Positions 1-7,224 are shown, numbered from the stretch's first letter. The stretch is 11,304 nucleotides of DNA from Microcystis sp. T1-4 (GCF_000297435.1 NZ_CAIP01000165.1:1-11304); one strand, 5' to 3'. A program made the numbers and translations. Notes: generated from the letters alone by a model not told the origin.

Positions 1-162
1 CCCTGGCTATAAGGAGCCAAAAAAAGGACGAAATCTCTTAGTTTACACGATTCAAGCTATAAGCAAAGTAGGTCTTAGGCAAGGAATAGTCAAACTATCA
101 CCGGACTTCAATTGCCTTGCCGACAAGAGTAGAGGAGCGCATAGCAGAAGTCAGAATAGTTC

Positions 163-438
163 CTAAATGTGATTGTTATGTAATCGAGGTAATTTATGGG
201 ACAGAGTAAATTCGGCTAAAACAGCGTCATGATTGATGGATGTGTCAGTATAGCCACTTCCTTTGGGTGCGGGAGATAAGTGAAAAGATTTTTTCGGTTT
301 GGATAAATAGCCTTTCGCTATTAAAAATGATTCTATAGCCGTTTGTACTGTATCAGAAGAAGATACCTTATGCTCTTGATTGTAGGCGGCTAGAGCATTA
401 ATTATGGTGGTGGGTAGCTCAATCGTCACCTGTTGCAT
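163..438 (-). CDS. Small ribbon-helix-helix-like protein, probable antitoxin
   Basis: A 91-residue protein when started at the ATG ending at 438. That start has an AGAGGA ribosome site 8 nt upstream (447-452); a TTG two codons earlier lacks comparable spacing. The first 45 residues (VTIELP, then two predicted helices ending FLIAKGYL) resemble the beta-strand plus helix-helix fold of CopG/Arc-type DNA-binding antitoxins. The rest is polar and has no motif I recognise. By analogy it would bind DNA as a dimer and repress its own promoter; a TATAAT lies at 471-476 on this strand. No intact toxin gene follows. The sequence directly downstream (98-175) reads in another frame like a piece of a MazF/PemK toxin, so this may be the surviving half of a broken pair. 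The RHH assignment rests on pattern only and is moderate. Confidence 0.6.
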   Translation of the reverse strand: MQQVTIELPTTIINALAAYNQEHKVSSSDTVQTAIESFLIAKGYLSKPKKSFHLSPAPKGSGYTDTSINHDAVLAEFTLSHKLPRLHNNHI

Positions 439-470
439 AACCAAAATCCTCTTGATTTAATTATGTCCCT

Positions 471-476
471 ATTATA
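471..476 (-). promoter_or_regulatory. -10 box for the RHH-like gene
   Basis: On the minus strand this reads TATAAT, the perfect sigma-70 -10 hexamer, 32 nt upstream of the ATG at 438. I see no good -35 at normal spacing, so the promoter may be weak or regulated. Confidence 0.45.
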
Positions 477-552
477 CAATAAACCCCCTCAACTGACTGA
501 ATGAAGGGACATTAATTACACTTTGGTAAGCAATTTAGCCTACTTTTGTGGT

Positions 553-1746
553 TTAGTTTTCTGATGTTTTGGATGATTTTAGTTTGCGCTTCAGGGTTGA
601 AGCTGCACCGAGAGTGCCGAGGGTTAATAAGCTGAGGAATGTAGAGGGTTCGGGAACGGCGACAGCTTCTAAAGCATCTATATTTTCATTCACTGCCCCG
701 GTAGCCTGTCTGACATTGAAAGCTGTATCCCAGAGATGCCCACCGTGAAAGAGGAATTGAGCAGCTTGACCAAATCGCCAAGACCAAATTTCCCCGCCAT
801 CGATATCGCCTCCATTAACGTTGGGTGTGATTACTCCATCCAATATTGATGGATTATTTGGGTCTTGTCCAACGAGATCTATCGGCATAAGACTAAACAG
901 AATAGCATCACCCTGATCCCACTGACCTACACTACCTTGATCAAAGACCATTAAACCATCCAGATCAAGGATATTAGCGATATCACCAGTATATGTCGGC
1001 GGAATAAATGGGCTAATTGCTGTGGCAATCTGACCAGCAGTAATATAGGAGTTGCTGATCTGGGTAATGGGGTTGTAGTACCATACTGACGTTCTTATAC
1101 CGTTAATAAGGGGATCTCCCAACAAAGAGTACATATCAGCATCAGCACCATCAGGAGAAAGATTCGGAGCTGCTGGGTCAGGACCCCAAACCTCCAAACC
1201 ATCGAGATCGTTAACTCCCTCTTGATCAATTTGCGGAGGCGTTGCCCAAAAACCAGTCCCCCCGCCAATCGATTCAAAAAGAACACTTTTTTCATGTATT
1301 CCAAGCTGGTTATAAGCGATATTACCTACAAAAAGGGGATTCGCAGGTACTACCGTCGAACCGGTCGAGAATAGTAGGGCGGCTCGATTAGCGATGACAT
1401 CCCAGAATAGAGCATCTCCATGATTAGCTAAGGCATCTACTTCCCTTGCCGTAACAGTATCACCTGCGCGAGAGCCACTATAGTCGAAGGCATCTTGCCG
1501 ACCACCATTGCCATCCCAGTAAATATTCTGTTCTGGATCTGAAACTGGCGGTCCTTGAGTGTCTTTGTCTAAGCGATCGCTGTATTCTTTACCCGGAACA
1601 TTTTTTGGCCATGGAATACCCGGTCCAGGTGCAGGTTGGACAAACGGTCCTTGAGGAACAAACGGTCCTGCCAATACTTGGGATGGGGCCACCGTGACAC
1701 CCAGTAAGAGCCAGGAAGAGAACAAGAGTTTATGAGTGATTTTCAT
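553..1746 (-). CDS. PEP-CTERM sorting-domain secreted protein, function unknown
   Basis: A 397-residue exported protein. Residues 1-27 are a Sec signal peptide (MKITHKLL, a hydrophobic core, then SQVLA before G28). The last 34 residues form a PEP-CTERM tail: VPEPST at about 364-369, a hydrophobic helix, then the basic cluster KRKLK. In this family the tail is recognised and cut by exosortase (EpsH/XrtA type), so the product should be exported and probably joins the cell surface or extracellular polymer. The mature part starts Pro/Gly-rich, then is rich in Asp, Gly, Asn and Trp with several LDGL/DGADAD-type acidic stretches that could bind metal. I recognise no catalytic domain. No exosortase gene is in the window. 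The ATG at 1746 directly precedes a good signal peptide, so the start is likely right although its ribosome site is weak. The gene stands alone, head-to-head with sipA. Confidence 0.85.
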   Translation of the reverse strand: MKITHKLLFSSWLLLGVTVAPSQVLAGPFVPQGPFVQPAPGPGIPWPKNVPGKEYSDRLDKDTQGPPVSDPEQNIYWDGNGGRQDAFDYSGSRAGDTVTAREVDALANHGDALFWDVIANRAALLFSTGSTVVPANPLFVGNIAYNQLGIHEKSVLFESIGGGTGFWATPPQIDQEGVNDLDGLEVWGPDPAAPNLSPDGADADMYSLLGDPLINGIRTSVWYYNPITQISNSYITAGQIATAISPFIPPTYTGDIANILDLDGLMVFDQGSVGQWDQGDAILFSLMPIDLVGQDPNNPSILDGVITPNVNGGDIDGGEIWSWRFGQAAQFLFHGGHLWDTAFNVRQATGAVNENIDALEAVAVPEPSTFLSLLTLGTLGAASTLKRKLKSSKTSEN

Positions 1747-1935
1747 GATTATTGCTCTAGCAGATTTCGTATTGCGATTATCCCCTCGCCGCTAGGTCAG
1801 GCAACAGCCCAACCCAACGCCAAAGGAGGATGGCAACAGCTTACACAACACCTATTCCCTGGGGAATCTATCTTGAGAATGATTTGAAATATGCTAAGTT
1901 GGGATGTTATGTAACGATCGCATCTAGCCAGTACT

Positions 1936-2148
1936 ATGAGTGAAATTAGCATCGGGGGAAAAGTCCGTCTGATTGCCATTCCCCCTTACCTGAAAACCGC
2001 CGATCCTATGCCTATGTTACGGCCGCCGGATCTGCTCGATATCGACGATATAGGCACGGTAATCGATCGCCGGCCGGGGGGTTATTGGGGTGTAAAATTC
2101 GATCGAGGCTCATTTCTGCTCGATAGCAAATATTTAGAAGCTATTTAA
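1936..2148 (+). CDS. sipA: NblS/Hik33-interacting regulator SipA (DUF3148)
   Basis: A 70-residue protein matching the SipA/DUF3148 family of cyanobacteria: an N-terminal strand region (IGGKVRLIAIPPYLKTADP), the hallmark MPMLRPPDLL, then an SH3-like end with RRPGGYWGVKFDRGSFLLDS. In characterised cyanobacteria SipA binds the histidine kinase NblS/Hik33 and, in Synechocystis, stimulates its autophosphorylation. It thereby tunes the NblS-RpaB pathway that controls high-light, cold and other stress genes, including photosystem I genes. Length is normal for the family and the whole domain is present. There is no obvious Shine-Dalgarno sequence, as is common in cyanobacteria. It stands alone: the upstream neighbour is divergent, and downstream is a non-coding repeat-like stretch. 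Identification is by motif recall and is strong. Confidence 0.88.
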   Translation: MSEISIGGKVRLIAIPPYLKTADPMPMLRPPDLLDIDDIGTVIDRRPGGYWGVKFDRGSFLLDSKYLEAI

Positions 2149-2237
2149 ACCAGTTAAGTAAGTGCATCGAAGTCAAGACAACTTTTAACCAAGGTAAAAC
2201 CATCGGTCATTGGCTGCCAGGAACTGCCTGCTTGGAT

Positions 2238-2503
2238 GATTAAATCCCACCTTCCGCACTTCTTAACATTCAATTGATAATTTTTACTAATACATTGCTT
2301 ACAACCTTTTGCCAGTAAAGATTGTAGCTACAAGGATCGATTTTCATCAATGGGAAGAATTGTAATTTGTTTTCTCAGAAAAAATCAATTATTGAAAATG
2401 TTCTCAATAGTAGTTTCTACAATGAAGCTTTTTCGTCAAAACATCTTGGGGAATGCAAAAATATATAAAGGTATATGAAGATGTGCGGAATGTCGGTTAA
2501 ATC
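2238..2503. mobile_element. MITE-like non-coding element with imperfect terminal inverted repeats
   Basis: The left end at 2238-2264 and the reverse complement of the right end at 2478-2503 match at about 22 of 27 positions with one gap, sharing an exact TTCCGCAC core. The roughly 210 bp between them is AT-rich and carries no convincing ORF. This is the form of a miniature inverted-repeat element about 266 bp long. No clear target-site duplication is visible (GCTTGGAT on the left, TCTGAAAC on the right), so either the true ends differ by a few bases or the copy is old. It fills most of the 392-nt gap between sipA and the ATP-grasp gene; I see nothing else in that gap. Confidence 0.5.
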
Positions 2504-2540
2504 TCTGAAACAAAAAATTACAGCCAGTAAATCAGTCTAG

Positions 2541-4139
2541 TTATATCCAAGTGATCGGTAATCCAGAACAATAACCTAAATTTATAGAACTATGCTCTGT
2601 TTCCCAATCTAAAACCTGTTCCACACGCTGATAAATTGCCGCCGCTTCCTCACTAGAATTGCCGATACAAGTTAACCCTAATTTACCAAATTCTGACAGC
2701 GCACCCATGAGATGAAAAACTGTTCCTGTTTTACTGCTACTATCAAAATGCAAGTGATGTTTAGCAATAATATCCATTAAATCATCGGGAAGTAAACCTT
2801 TGTATTGGGGTTTATGGAGATTATCGGAGGCAATATAGTATTTTTCCTGGTGAGGTTGACTGAAAAATAATCCAGTTTTTTGATCGTATTCACCATTAGT
2901 TAAAAGCTTTAAAGTCATAAAAGGATGGGTAGTTCCTCCTTTTCGCAGATTAATTTCGATCGCCTGTAAATCCCAGACTAAAGTTTCTGGATTTTTAACA
3001 GCGACGAAATCAACTCCATAGCGTTCAATTGCTCCCTTTGCTGCCAGAATTTCCCCTATTTTTAGACCTAATTCCTGTAATTGTAGGCGATAATTTTCAT
3101 CGGCAGGAAAATAACAACCCAGATAAATTTGACCATCGGGACCCCCTAAAATTTGATCGTGAGTGGAAAGAATCTTCACTTCTCCCGTCGGTGTAATATA
3201 ACCTTGCACACTCGGCGATCGCTTTTCTTCCCCTTCAATAAAAGCTTCGACAATTCCCCCTAATTCAGCAATTTTGCCAGAAAAACTCTCCCAATTTTCA
3301 TCGCTTGCTTGAAAACTAATCTTGTCTAATAGTTTAGCCAAGAGATTAATTCTCTCGCTTAAATCTAGACTGTTACTATCAACAATTTCCCCTAAAGGAC
3401 GTAAATCTAAAACCGCATTTCCTTCTCCTGATAACCCCTCATTTAACTTAACTACCATGCGTTTTAGTTGCGGTTGACGCGACCACAAACTAGCGGCTTC
3501 GTATAACAAATCCTTGACCGTATTTACCTGTAAACTACCGTCAGGATGGGGAATATTGCCTTGACCAAAAATCTCGCGACTGCCACTTTTAGAACCCCAA
3601 TACAATAAGTCTGGACTACAGGCAAATAAAGGAATATCTAATTGTAAAGACAATTCTCGCTCTAAATTAGTAGAATTAAAACAAACCATGTAGGCACGAT
3701 CTCGACGCAACGCTTGCCGGATTCTTGCTACTAAGCGCGGTCTTTCCAGAATTTTTTGAGTTAAAGGTTGAAAAGAGTTATCGTGAGTTGTCAGTAATAA
3801 CAGACGATTATTAGCATGGGAAAAAGGAATCCCAGGCAACAATTGCAGGTAATAATCAATCACCATCCGCGAAAGTGGCTGCGCTGTTACATAGATTAAA
3901 CGAGTTTTCGGATGTCGCAACCGAATCAGAGAAAATAATAATCTTTCTTCGTAATGTAAAAAACCCGCCACTTTTTGACCGACTCTCTGATCGATACTAA
4001 AAGAAGGGACAACGAGGATATCATAATCGCATTCATCGGATTCGGGAACGTTTTCTCCCTGCCAAATCTCTTTTAATTTTTCTTGTAATTCTTGATACCG
4101 CAGACGCTTTCCTAGCATCAAATCTCTATCTAACAGCAT
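2541..4139 (-). CDS. ATP-grasp ligase, PGM1-related peptide ligase family
   Basis: I start this at the ATG ending at 4139 (532 residues), because GAGGTG lies 8-9 nt upstream. A GTG at 4169 would add 10 residues but has no ribosome site. The first 200 residues form an alpha/beta pre-ATP-grasp region (DILVVPSFS, RLIYVTAQPLS). The ATP-grasp domain follows: the nucleotide-binding KLNEGLSGEGNAV (about 231-243), the linker VEAFIEGEE (298-306), and the metal-binding end EINLRKGGTTHP (395-406). This matches cyanobacterial proteins annotated as related to PGM1, the ligase that joins amino-acid units in pheganomycin biosynthesis. A carboxylate-amine ligation using ATP is therefore expected, but the substrate is unknown and no natural-product cluster surrounds it. 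It lies downstream of psaJ, separated from it by a strong terminator, so it probably has its own promoter in 4140-4254. Confidence 0.82.
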   Translation of the reverse strand: MLLDRDLMLGKRLRYQELQEKLKEIWQGENVPESDECDYDILVVPSFSIDQRVGQKVAGFLHYEERLLFSLIRLRHPKTRLIYVTAQPLSRMVIDYYLQLLPGIPFSHANNRLLLLTTHDNSFQPLTQKILERPRLVARIRQALRRDRAYMVCFNSTNLERELSLQLDIPLFACSPDLLYWGSKSGSREIFGQGNIPHPDGSLQVNTVKDLLYEAASLWSRQPQLKRMVVKLNEGLSGEGNAVLDLRPLGEIVDSNSLDLSERINLLAKLLDKISFQASDENWESFSGKIAELGGIVEAFIEGEEKRSPSVQGYITPTGEVKILSTHDQILGGPDGQIYLGCYFPADENYRLQLQELGLKIGEILAAKGAIERYGVDFVAVKNPETLVWDLQAIEINLRKGGTTHPFMTLKLLTNGEYDQKTGLFFSQPHQEKYYIASDNLHKPQYKGLLPDDLMDIIAKHHLHFDSSSKTGTVFHLMGALSEFGKLGLTCIGNSSEEAAAIYQRVEQVLDWETEHSSINLGYCSGLPITWI

Positions 4140-4254
4140 GGTTTGTCCCACCTCTGTGGTTGCAGACACCTGTATCTTATCGATTTTTAGAGCCTGTCGT
4201 CTCCAGTGCCTTTCTTTTCTTAATATTCCCCCAGTCCCTCCGATCGTTGCCCTT

Positions 4255-4287
4255 AAAAAGGGATACAGTGGACTCTGTATCCCCTTT
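4255..4287 (-). terminator. Rho-independent terminator of psaF-psaJ
   Basis: On the minus strand a perfect 9-bp stem GGGATACAG/CTGTATCCC (4260-4268 with 4275-4283) closes a 6-nt loop and is followed by a run of five T. It lies 19 nt past the psaJ stop, so it should end the psaFJ transcript and insulate the ATP-grasp gene. Confidence 0.88.
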
Positions 4288-4305
4288 AATCACCTGAGAT
4301 TGGCT

Positions 4306-4434
4306 TTAACCTAGCGGGTGGAATAAGAGATCGGGATAAAAGCGATTAAATTCGATTAGAATCCCGGCGGTGAAAGTCAGCAGCGCCATAATTAACACGG
4401 GTGCGGACGAGAGAAATTTAGTAAGTCCTTCCAT
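4306..4434 (-). CDS. psaJ: Photosystem I reaction centre subunit IX, PsaJ
   Basis: A 42-residue protein, starting at the ATG ending at 4434 with AGGAGA just upstream. It begins MEGLTKFLSSAPVL, has one hydrophobic membrane helix (about residues 12-29, VLIMALLTFTAG), and ends with the conserved RFYPDLLFHPLG. These features match PsaJ along its whole length. PsaJ is a single-helix thylakoid subunit at the periphery of photosystem I; it contacts PsaF and helps hold chlorophyll and carotenoid. It follows psaF by 45 nt on the same strand, the usual psaF-psaJ operon order, and a strong intrinsic terminator follows it. Confidence 0.96.
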   Translation of the reverse strand: MEGLTKFLSSAPVLIMALLTFTAGILIEFNRFYPDLLFHPLG

Positions 4435-4479
4435 CTGAGTTCTCCTAGGGAATAAAAAGTCAAGGGTTTGACACAAAAA

Positions 4480-4974
4480 TTAACGAGGGGAAACGGTAAT
4501 TTCCGAATCCTTAACGGTCAATTTACCGGAAGTGGCTTCTTGTAAAGCCGCCAACGGCCAGAGGAACCCCGTTAACATTTTGCTCAAAGCGAGGGGAACA
4601 TCGATGATGATTTCCTTCATTTCGGCATCTTTGCTGTCGCGCACGGCGATTAAATAGGCCCGACCAACCCAACCGATCCAACCGGTAATGTACAGGAATA
4701 GGATGCTAGGGATAAAGAAATCGCCCATGTGATCCCAACGACCATCAACAATTAGGTGCGGATAGCCTTCGGGTCCACAGAGAGCTTGGGAGTAGGTTTG
4801 AGCGCGTTTGGCTCCCGATTCGGGGTCAGGAGTGGTGTTGCGGAAACTCTTCGCTTTTTGTAGGAAAGCGGGATTTTCGCTACAAGGGGTCAGATTGGAC
4901 AAATCAGCCGACGCTGGAGCGGCAAAGGTGAACCAGAGAGATAGCACCAGGGCCAGAGCGAACAATTTTCGCAT
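4480..4974 (-). CDS. psaF: Photosystem I subunit III, PsaF
   Basis: A 164-residue precursor. Residues 1-23 are a signal peptide ending APASA, with mature PsaF starting DLSNLTPC. Cys31 and Cys66 are placed for the lumenal disulfide of the family. The lumenal part contains the conserved CGPEGYPHLIVDGRW stretch, followed by the transmembrane segment around FFIPSILFLYITGWIGWVGR (86-105) and a second hydrophobic region near FLWPLAAL. Length and motif order are complete. PsaF is a photosystem I subunit exposed to the lumen; in plants and algae it docks plastocyanin or cytochrome c6, while in cyanobacteria this role is dispensable. A ribosome site AAGGA lies 8 nt before the ATG. It is the first gene of the psaF-psaJ operon and its promoter must lie in the 132 nt up to yjbQ. 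Confidence 0.96.
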   Translation of the reverse strand: MRKLFALALVLSLWFTFAAPASADLSNLTPCSENPAFLQKAKSFRNTTPDPESGAKRAQTYSQALCGPEGYPHLIVDGRWDHMGDFFIPSILFLYITGWIGWVGRAYLIAVRDSKDAEMKEIIIDVPLALSKMLTGFLWPLAALQEATSGKLTVKDSEITVSPR

Positions 4975-5106
4975 AAATTGTTTCCTTTTGTTACGAAATA
5001 TGAAGTTCTTTGTTCAAAAAGCGAACAATTTGATCGTACACGGAAAAAATCTTACTCCGATGAGGGGTACGAGTAAAGTTTCTATTACAAAACTATACGC
5101 AACGCT

Positions 5107-5526
5107 TCAGACCCCGGTGATATGAACCACCACTTGCCTTTGGTGACGACTCTGACGGTGTTCCCAGAGATAGATACCTTGCCAGATGCCTAAAACTAAT
5201 TTACCTCTAGCGATCGGGATTTGTTCCGATGTCCGGGTTAGCACCGAGCGAATGTGAGCGGGCATATCGTCTGGCCCTTCGGTAGAGTGATAGTAGAGAC
5301 TGCTATCTTCCGGCACTAACTTGGCGAAGAAATTGGCCAAATCGGTGAGAACATCGGGATCGGCATTTTCTTGGATCAGCAAAGAAGCGGAGGTGTGACA
5401 GACAAATATACTGCATAATCCCGTCGTTATGCCCGATTCAGCCACGATCGCTTCTATGGGGGCAGTCAGACGATGGAAATTCTTGGGACTGGTGGTAATC
5501 GTCAGGGATTTTTGATATTGACGCAT
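5107..5526 (-). CDS. yjbQ: YjbQ/UPF0047 family protein (secondary thiamine-phosphate synthase-like)
   Basis: I start this at the ATG ending at 5526, giving the family's usual length (139 residues, MRQYQKSLTI). An upstream start at 5604 would add 26 residues lying inside cobA. Conserved UPF0047 motifs are all present: CHTSASLLIQENADPDV (43-59) with the first His, HSTEGPDDMPAHIRS (80-94), and WQGIYLWEHR (115-124). The histidines and acidic residues form a metal-binding pocket in the trimeric family structures. The E. coli member shows weak thiamine-phosphate synthase activity, but the physiological role is unknown. It begins 10 nt after cobA on the same strand, so the two are probably one transcript. 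It lies upstream of psaF. Confidence 0.9.
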   Translation of the reverse strand: MRQYQKSLTITTSPKNFHRLTAPIEAIVAESGITTGLCSIFVCHTSASLLIQENADPDVLTDLANFFAKLVPEDSSLYYHSTEGPDDMPAHIRSVLTRTSEQIPIARGKLVLGIWQGIYLWEHRQSRHQRQVVVHITGV

Positions 5527-5536
5527 GGGAACCGAA

Positions 5537-6337
5537 TCAGGGAGAAATGGGTGTAGGGGGGATTGTCCTGGATAGCAAAGGTTGTCCCGCTTGTAAGAGA
5601 TCATGAAGGTTCACCACTGCCCCGATAACAGCGATCGCTGGGGACTCAAAGCCGGTGGCTTCGATCTGGTCCATAATCGTAGTGAAAGTACCGATTAACT
5701 GCTGTTGCTGCGGTGTTGTTCCCCAGCGAATCAAGGCGATCGGTGTTTCTGGACTTCTGCCGGCCTTGGTTAACTCCCCGATAATATAGGGTAAATTATG
5801 CACACCCATGTAAACAACAATTGTTTCCGCACCATGGGCGATCGCTGACCAGTTAACTTGAGGACGATATTTACCCGCCATCTCGTGGCCGGTGACGAAG
5901 GTAACGGAAGAACTATAATCGCGATGGGTGAGGGGAATACCGGCGTAGGCAGGCACGGCAATTCCTGAAGTGATCCCCGGCACGATCTCGACGCTAATTC
6001 CAGCCGCGATCAGATCGAGCATTTCTTCACCCCCGCGACCGAAAACAAAGGGATCGCCCCCTTTGAGACGAACAACCACGGCATTAGTCCGGGCCTTATC
6101 GATCAGTAAAGCGGTGATTTCCTCCTGTACTAGAGAATGACGACCGCGACGCTTACCCGCATGGATTTGTTCGGCCCGGGGGTTAATCATGGCTAGAATC
6201 GAGGGGCTAACTAGGGCATCATAGAGGACAACATCGGCATTTTCTAGGAGAACTTTCGCTTTTAAGGTCAACAAACCGGGATCTCCGGGACCCGCACCGA
6301 CTAGATAGACCTTACCGCAACTTTCTGATTGATTCAT
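5537..6337 (-). CDS. cobA: Uroporphyrinogen-III C-methyltransferase (SUMT)
   Basis: A 266-residue enzyme of the tetrapyrrole methylase family. Motifs are in order: VGAGPGDPGLLT (13-24, SAM-binding loop), RLKGGDPFVFGRGGEE (90-105), GITSGIAVPAYAGIPLTHR (121-139), YMGV (176-179) and SPAIAVIGAVV (232-242). These define the SUMT that uses two S-adenosylmethionine to methylate uroporphyrinogen III at C2 and C7, giving precorrin-2. This is the branch from heme and chlorophyll toward siroheme (for nitrite and sulfite reductases) and cobamides. It is the single-domain form, with no fused CysG dehydrogenase/chelatase or uroporphyrinogen synthase. The last 15 residues are Pro-rich and variable. The ATG at 6337 has no clear Shine-Dalgarno. 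yjbQ follows by 10 nt. A MITE-like hairpin lies in the 270-nt upstream gap. Confidence 0.95.
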   Translation of the reverse strand: MNQSESCGKVYLVGAGPGDPGLLTLKAKVLLENADVVLYDALVSPSILAMINPRAEQIHAGKRRGRHSLVQEEITALLIDKARTNAVVVRLKGGDPFVFGRGGEEMLDLIAAGISVEIVPGITSGIAVPAYAGIPLTHRDYSSSVTFVTGHEMAGKYRPQVNWSAIAHGAETIVVYMGVHNLPYIIGELTKAGRSPETPIALIRWGTTPQQQQLIGTFTTIMDQIEATGFESPAIAVIGAVVNLHDLLQAGQPLLSRTIPPTPISP

Positions 6338-6507
6338 AGATACTGGGGAGAAAATTCCTGCTTCGATCGAATGCGCTTGATCCCTACTTTATTGTGACTG
6401 GGGCAAAATTTGGTATTTTTGACTACAGTTACTCGGCGATCATGCGCTTTCTTCATGAAGAATTATGATCTTAACATTACTTAACCTTTTATCTAGCGAT
6501 CGCTCTG

Positions 6508-6597
6508 ATACTAAATCCGGTTTAACAGGTATGGGGGAGAGCGGGTTTTTAAGGTTGGATTGGGAGTTAATCATACTATTAAAAACCGATTCAGTAT
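6508..6597. mobile_element. 90-bp MITE-like element with 26-bp inverted arms
   Basis: Left arm 6508-6533 (starting ATACTAAATCCGGTTT) and the reverse complement of the right arm 6572-6597 (starting ATACTGAATCGGTTTT) match at 19 of 26 positions without gaps. Inside is a perfect 9-bp inverted repeat GGTTTTTAA/TTAAAAACC (6544-6552 with 6579-6587). The element is non-coding and can fold as one long hairpin. It lies between cobA and the HigBA-like operon, with a HIP1 site (6496-6503) just outside. It resembles small palindromic elements common in repeat-rich cyanobacteria. No target duplication is evident. Confidence 0.5.
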
Positions 6598-6607
6598 AAC
6601 GGTGAAG

Positions 6608-6898
6608 TTAGGCAATTGGTACGACTTGGAGGCGTAACCCAAGTGATTGTAAGACCTTAAGAACTGTGGCAAACTCTGGATTGCCTTCGATTGACAAAGC
6701 TTTATAGAGACTTTCACGCCCCAACCCTGTTTCACGGGCAATATGTGTCATCCCTTTAGATCGAGCAATATCACCTAATGCTGCTACCACTAAGCTTGGA
6801 TCGCCATCTTCAAGAGCTGCTTCAAGATATGCAGCTATATCTTCTTTTGTTTCGAGATGTTCTGCCGCATCCCAAGGATAGGTTTGGATAGTAGCCAT
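6608..6898 (-). CDS. HigA-like antitoxin (addiction module antidote, HTH)
   Basis: A 96-residue DNA-binding antitoxin. The N-terminal third (ETKEDIAAYLEAALEDGDP) and the HTH core MTHIARETGLGRESLYKAL (about 51-69), then NPEFATVLKVLQSLGLRL, match the addiction module antidote family that pairs with small RelE-fold killer proteins. It would bind and neutralise the toxin encoded just upstream and repress the shared promoter. The start is well supported: ATG at 6898 preceded by AGGAG. It begins 9 nt after the toxin gene ends, so the two are translated from one mRNA in the toxin-first order of HigBA systems. Both halves look intact, so the module is probably functional. Confidence 0.9.
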   Translation of the reverse strand: MATIQTYPWDAAEHLETKEDIAAYLEAALEDGDPSLVVAALGDIARSKGMTHIARETGLGRESLYKALSIEGNPEFATVLKVLQSLGLRLQVVPIA

Positions 6899-6907
6899 GA
6901 AAATCTC

Positions 6908-7198
6908 CTATAAGTCTTGTGCTAAATTTAATGCTGTTTTGATGTCCCGTTCTTGAGTTTGCTTATCTCCTCCTGCCAAGAGGATGATCAAGGTCTCGCC
7001 TCGCTGAATGAAATACACCCGATAGCCTGGGCCATAATCGATCCGCAGTTCCGATACACCTTTTCCTACTGGTTTAACATCGCCTGGATTGCCCATAGAC
7101 AGGCGACGAACACGAATGTCTATACGTGCTTTTGCTTGGTGATCCCGCAAATTGCTAAACCACTGAGAGTAGGTTTCGGTCTGGCGAATTTCAATCAT
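6908..7198 (-). CDS. RelE/ParE-superfamily (HigB-like) toxin
   Basis: A 96-residue protein of the addiction module killer group. It has the N-terminal helix pair (TYSQWFSNLRDHQAKARIDIRVRRLSMGNPGDV), then the strand core GVSELRIDYGPGYRVYFIQRGETLIILLAGGDKQTQERDI, which is the signature arrangement of this group. Members are generally mRNA interferases acting at the ribosome, but no catalytic residue set can be assigned from sequence alone. It is the first gene of a two-gene operon with the HTH antitoxin 9 nt downstream. Only a weak AAGG precedes the ATG, consistent with low toxin synthesis. A perfect 7-bp inverted repeat lies 9-26 nt upstream and may be the operator. Confidence 0.9.
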   Translation of the reverse strand: MIEIRQTETYSQWFSNLRDHQAKARIDIRVRRLSMGNPGDVKPVGKGVSELRIDYGPGYRVYFIQRGETLIILLAGGDKQTQERDIKTALNLAQDL

Positions 7199-7206
7199 GC
7201 CTTAAG

Positions 7207-7224
7207 TGTATCCTATGGGATACA
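7207..7224. promoter_or_regulatory. Palindromic candidate operator of the HigBA-like operon
   Basis: TGTATCC (7207-7213) and GGATACA (7218-7224) are exact inverted repeats separated by 4 nt. They lie 9-26 nt upstream of the toxin ATG. TA operons of this kind are autorepressed by the HTH antitoxin binding palindromes at this position. The role is inferred from location and symmetry. Confidence 0.5.

Noticed and set aside
2..166. Plus-strand open frame of 54 codons running in from the left edge (PGYKEPKKGRNLLVYT...).
   Set aside because: No start in view and no recognisable motif; a stop-free run of this length is not rare by chance, and it overlaps the candidate MazF-like scrap on the other strand.
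2149..2237. Possible terminator after sipA (TGCCAGGAACTGCCTGCTTGG area).
   Set aside because: No stable stem followed by a T-run; only short partial pairings.
4975..5000. Two loose matches to the RpaB-binding HLR1 direct repeat just upstream of psaF.
   Set aside because: Each half has one or two mismatches and they overlap the ribosome site, so the case is too weak to call, although RpaB control of photosystem I genes is known.
4808..5125. Plus-strand ORF of 105 codons overlapping the psaF start and the psaF promoter.
   Set aside because: Composition is low-quality and it is antisense to the psaF signal peptide region; psaF is certain.
5527..5604. 26-residue N-terminal extension of YjbQ overlapping the end of cobA.
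   Set aside because: The family starts near MRQYQKSL; the extension would lie wholly inside the last codons and stop of cobA and shows no conservation-like features.
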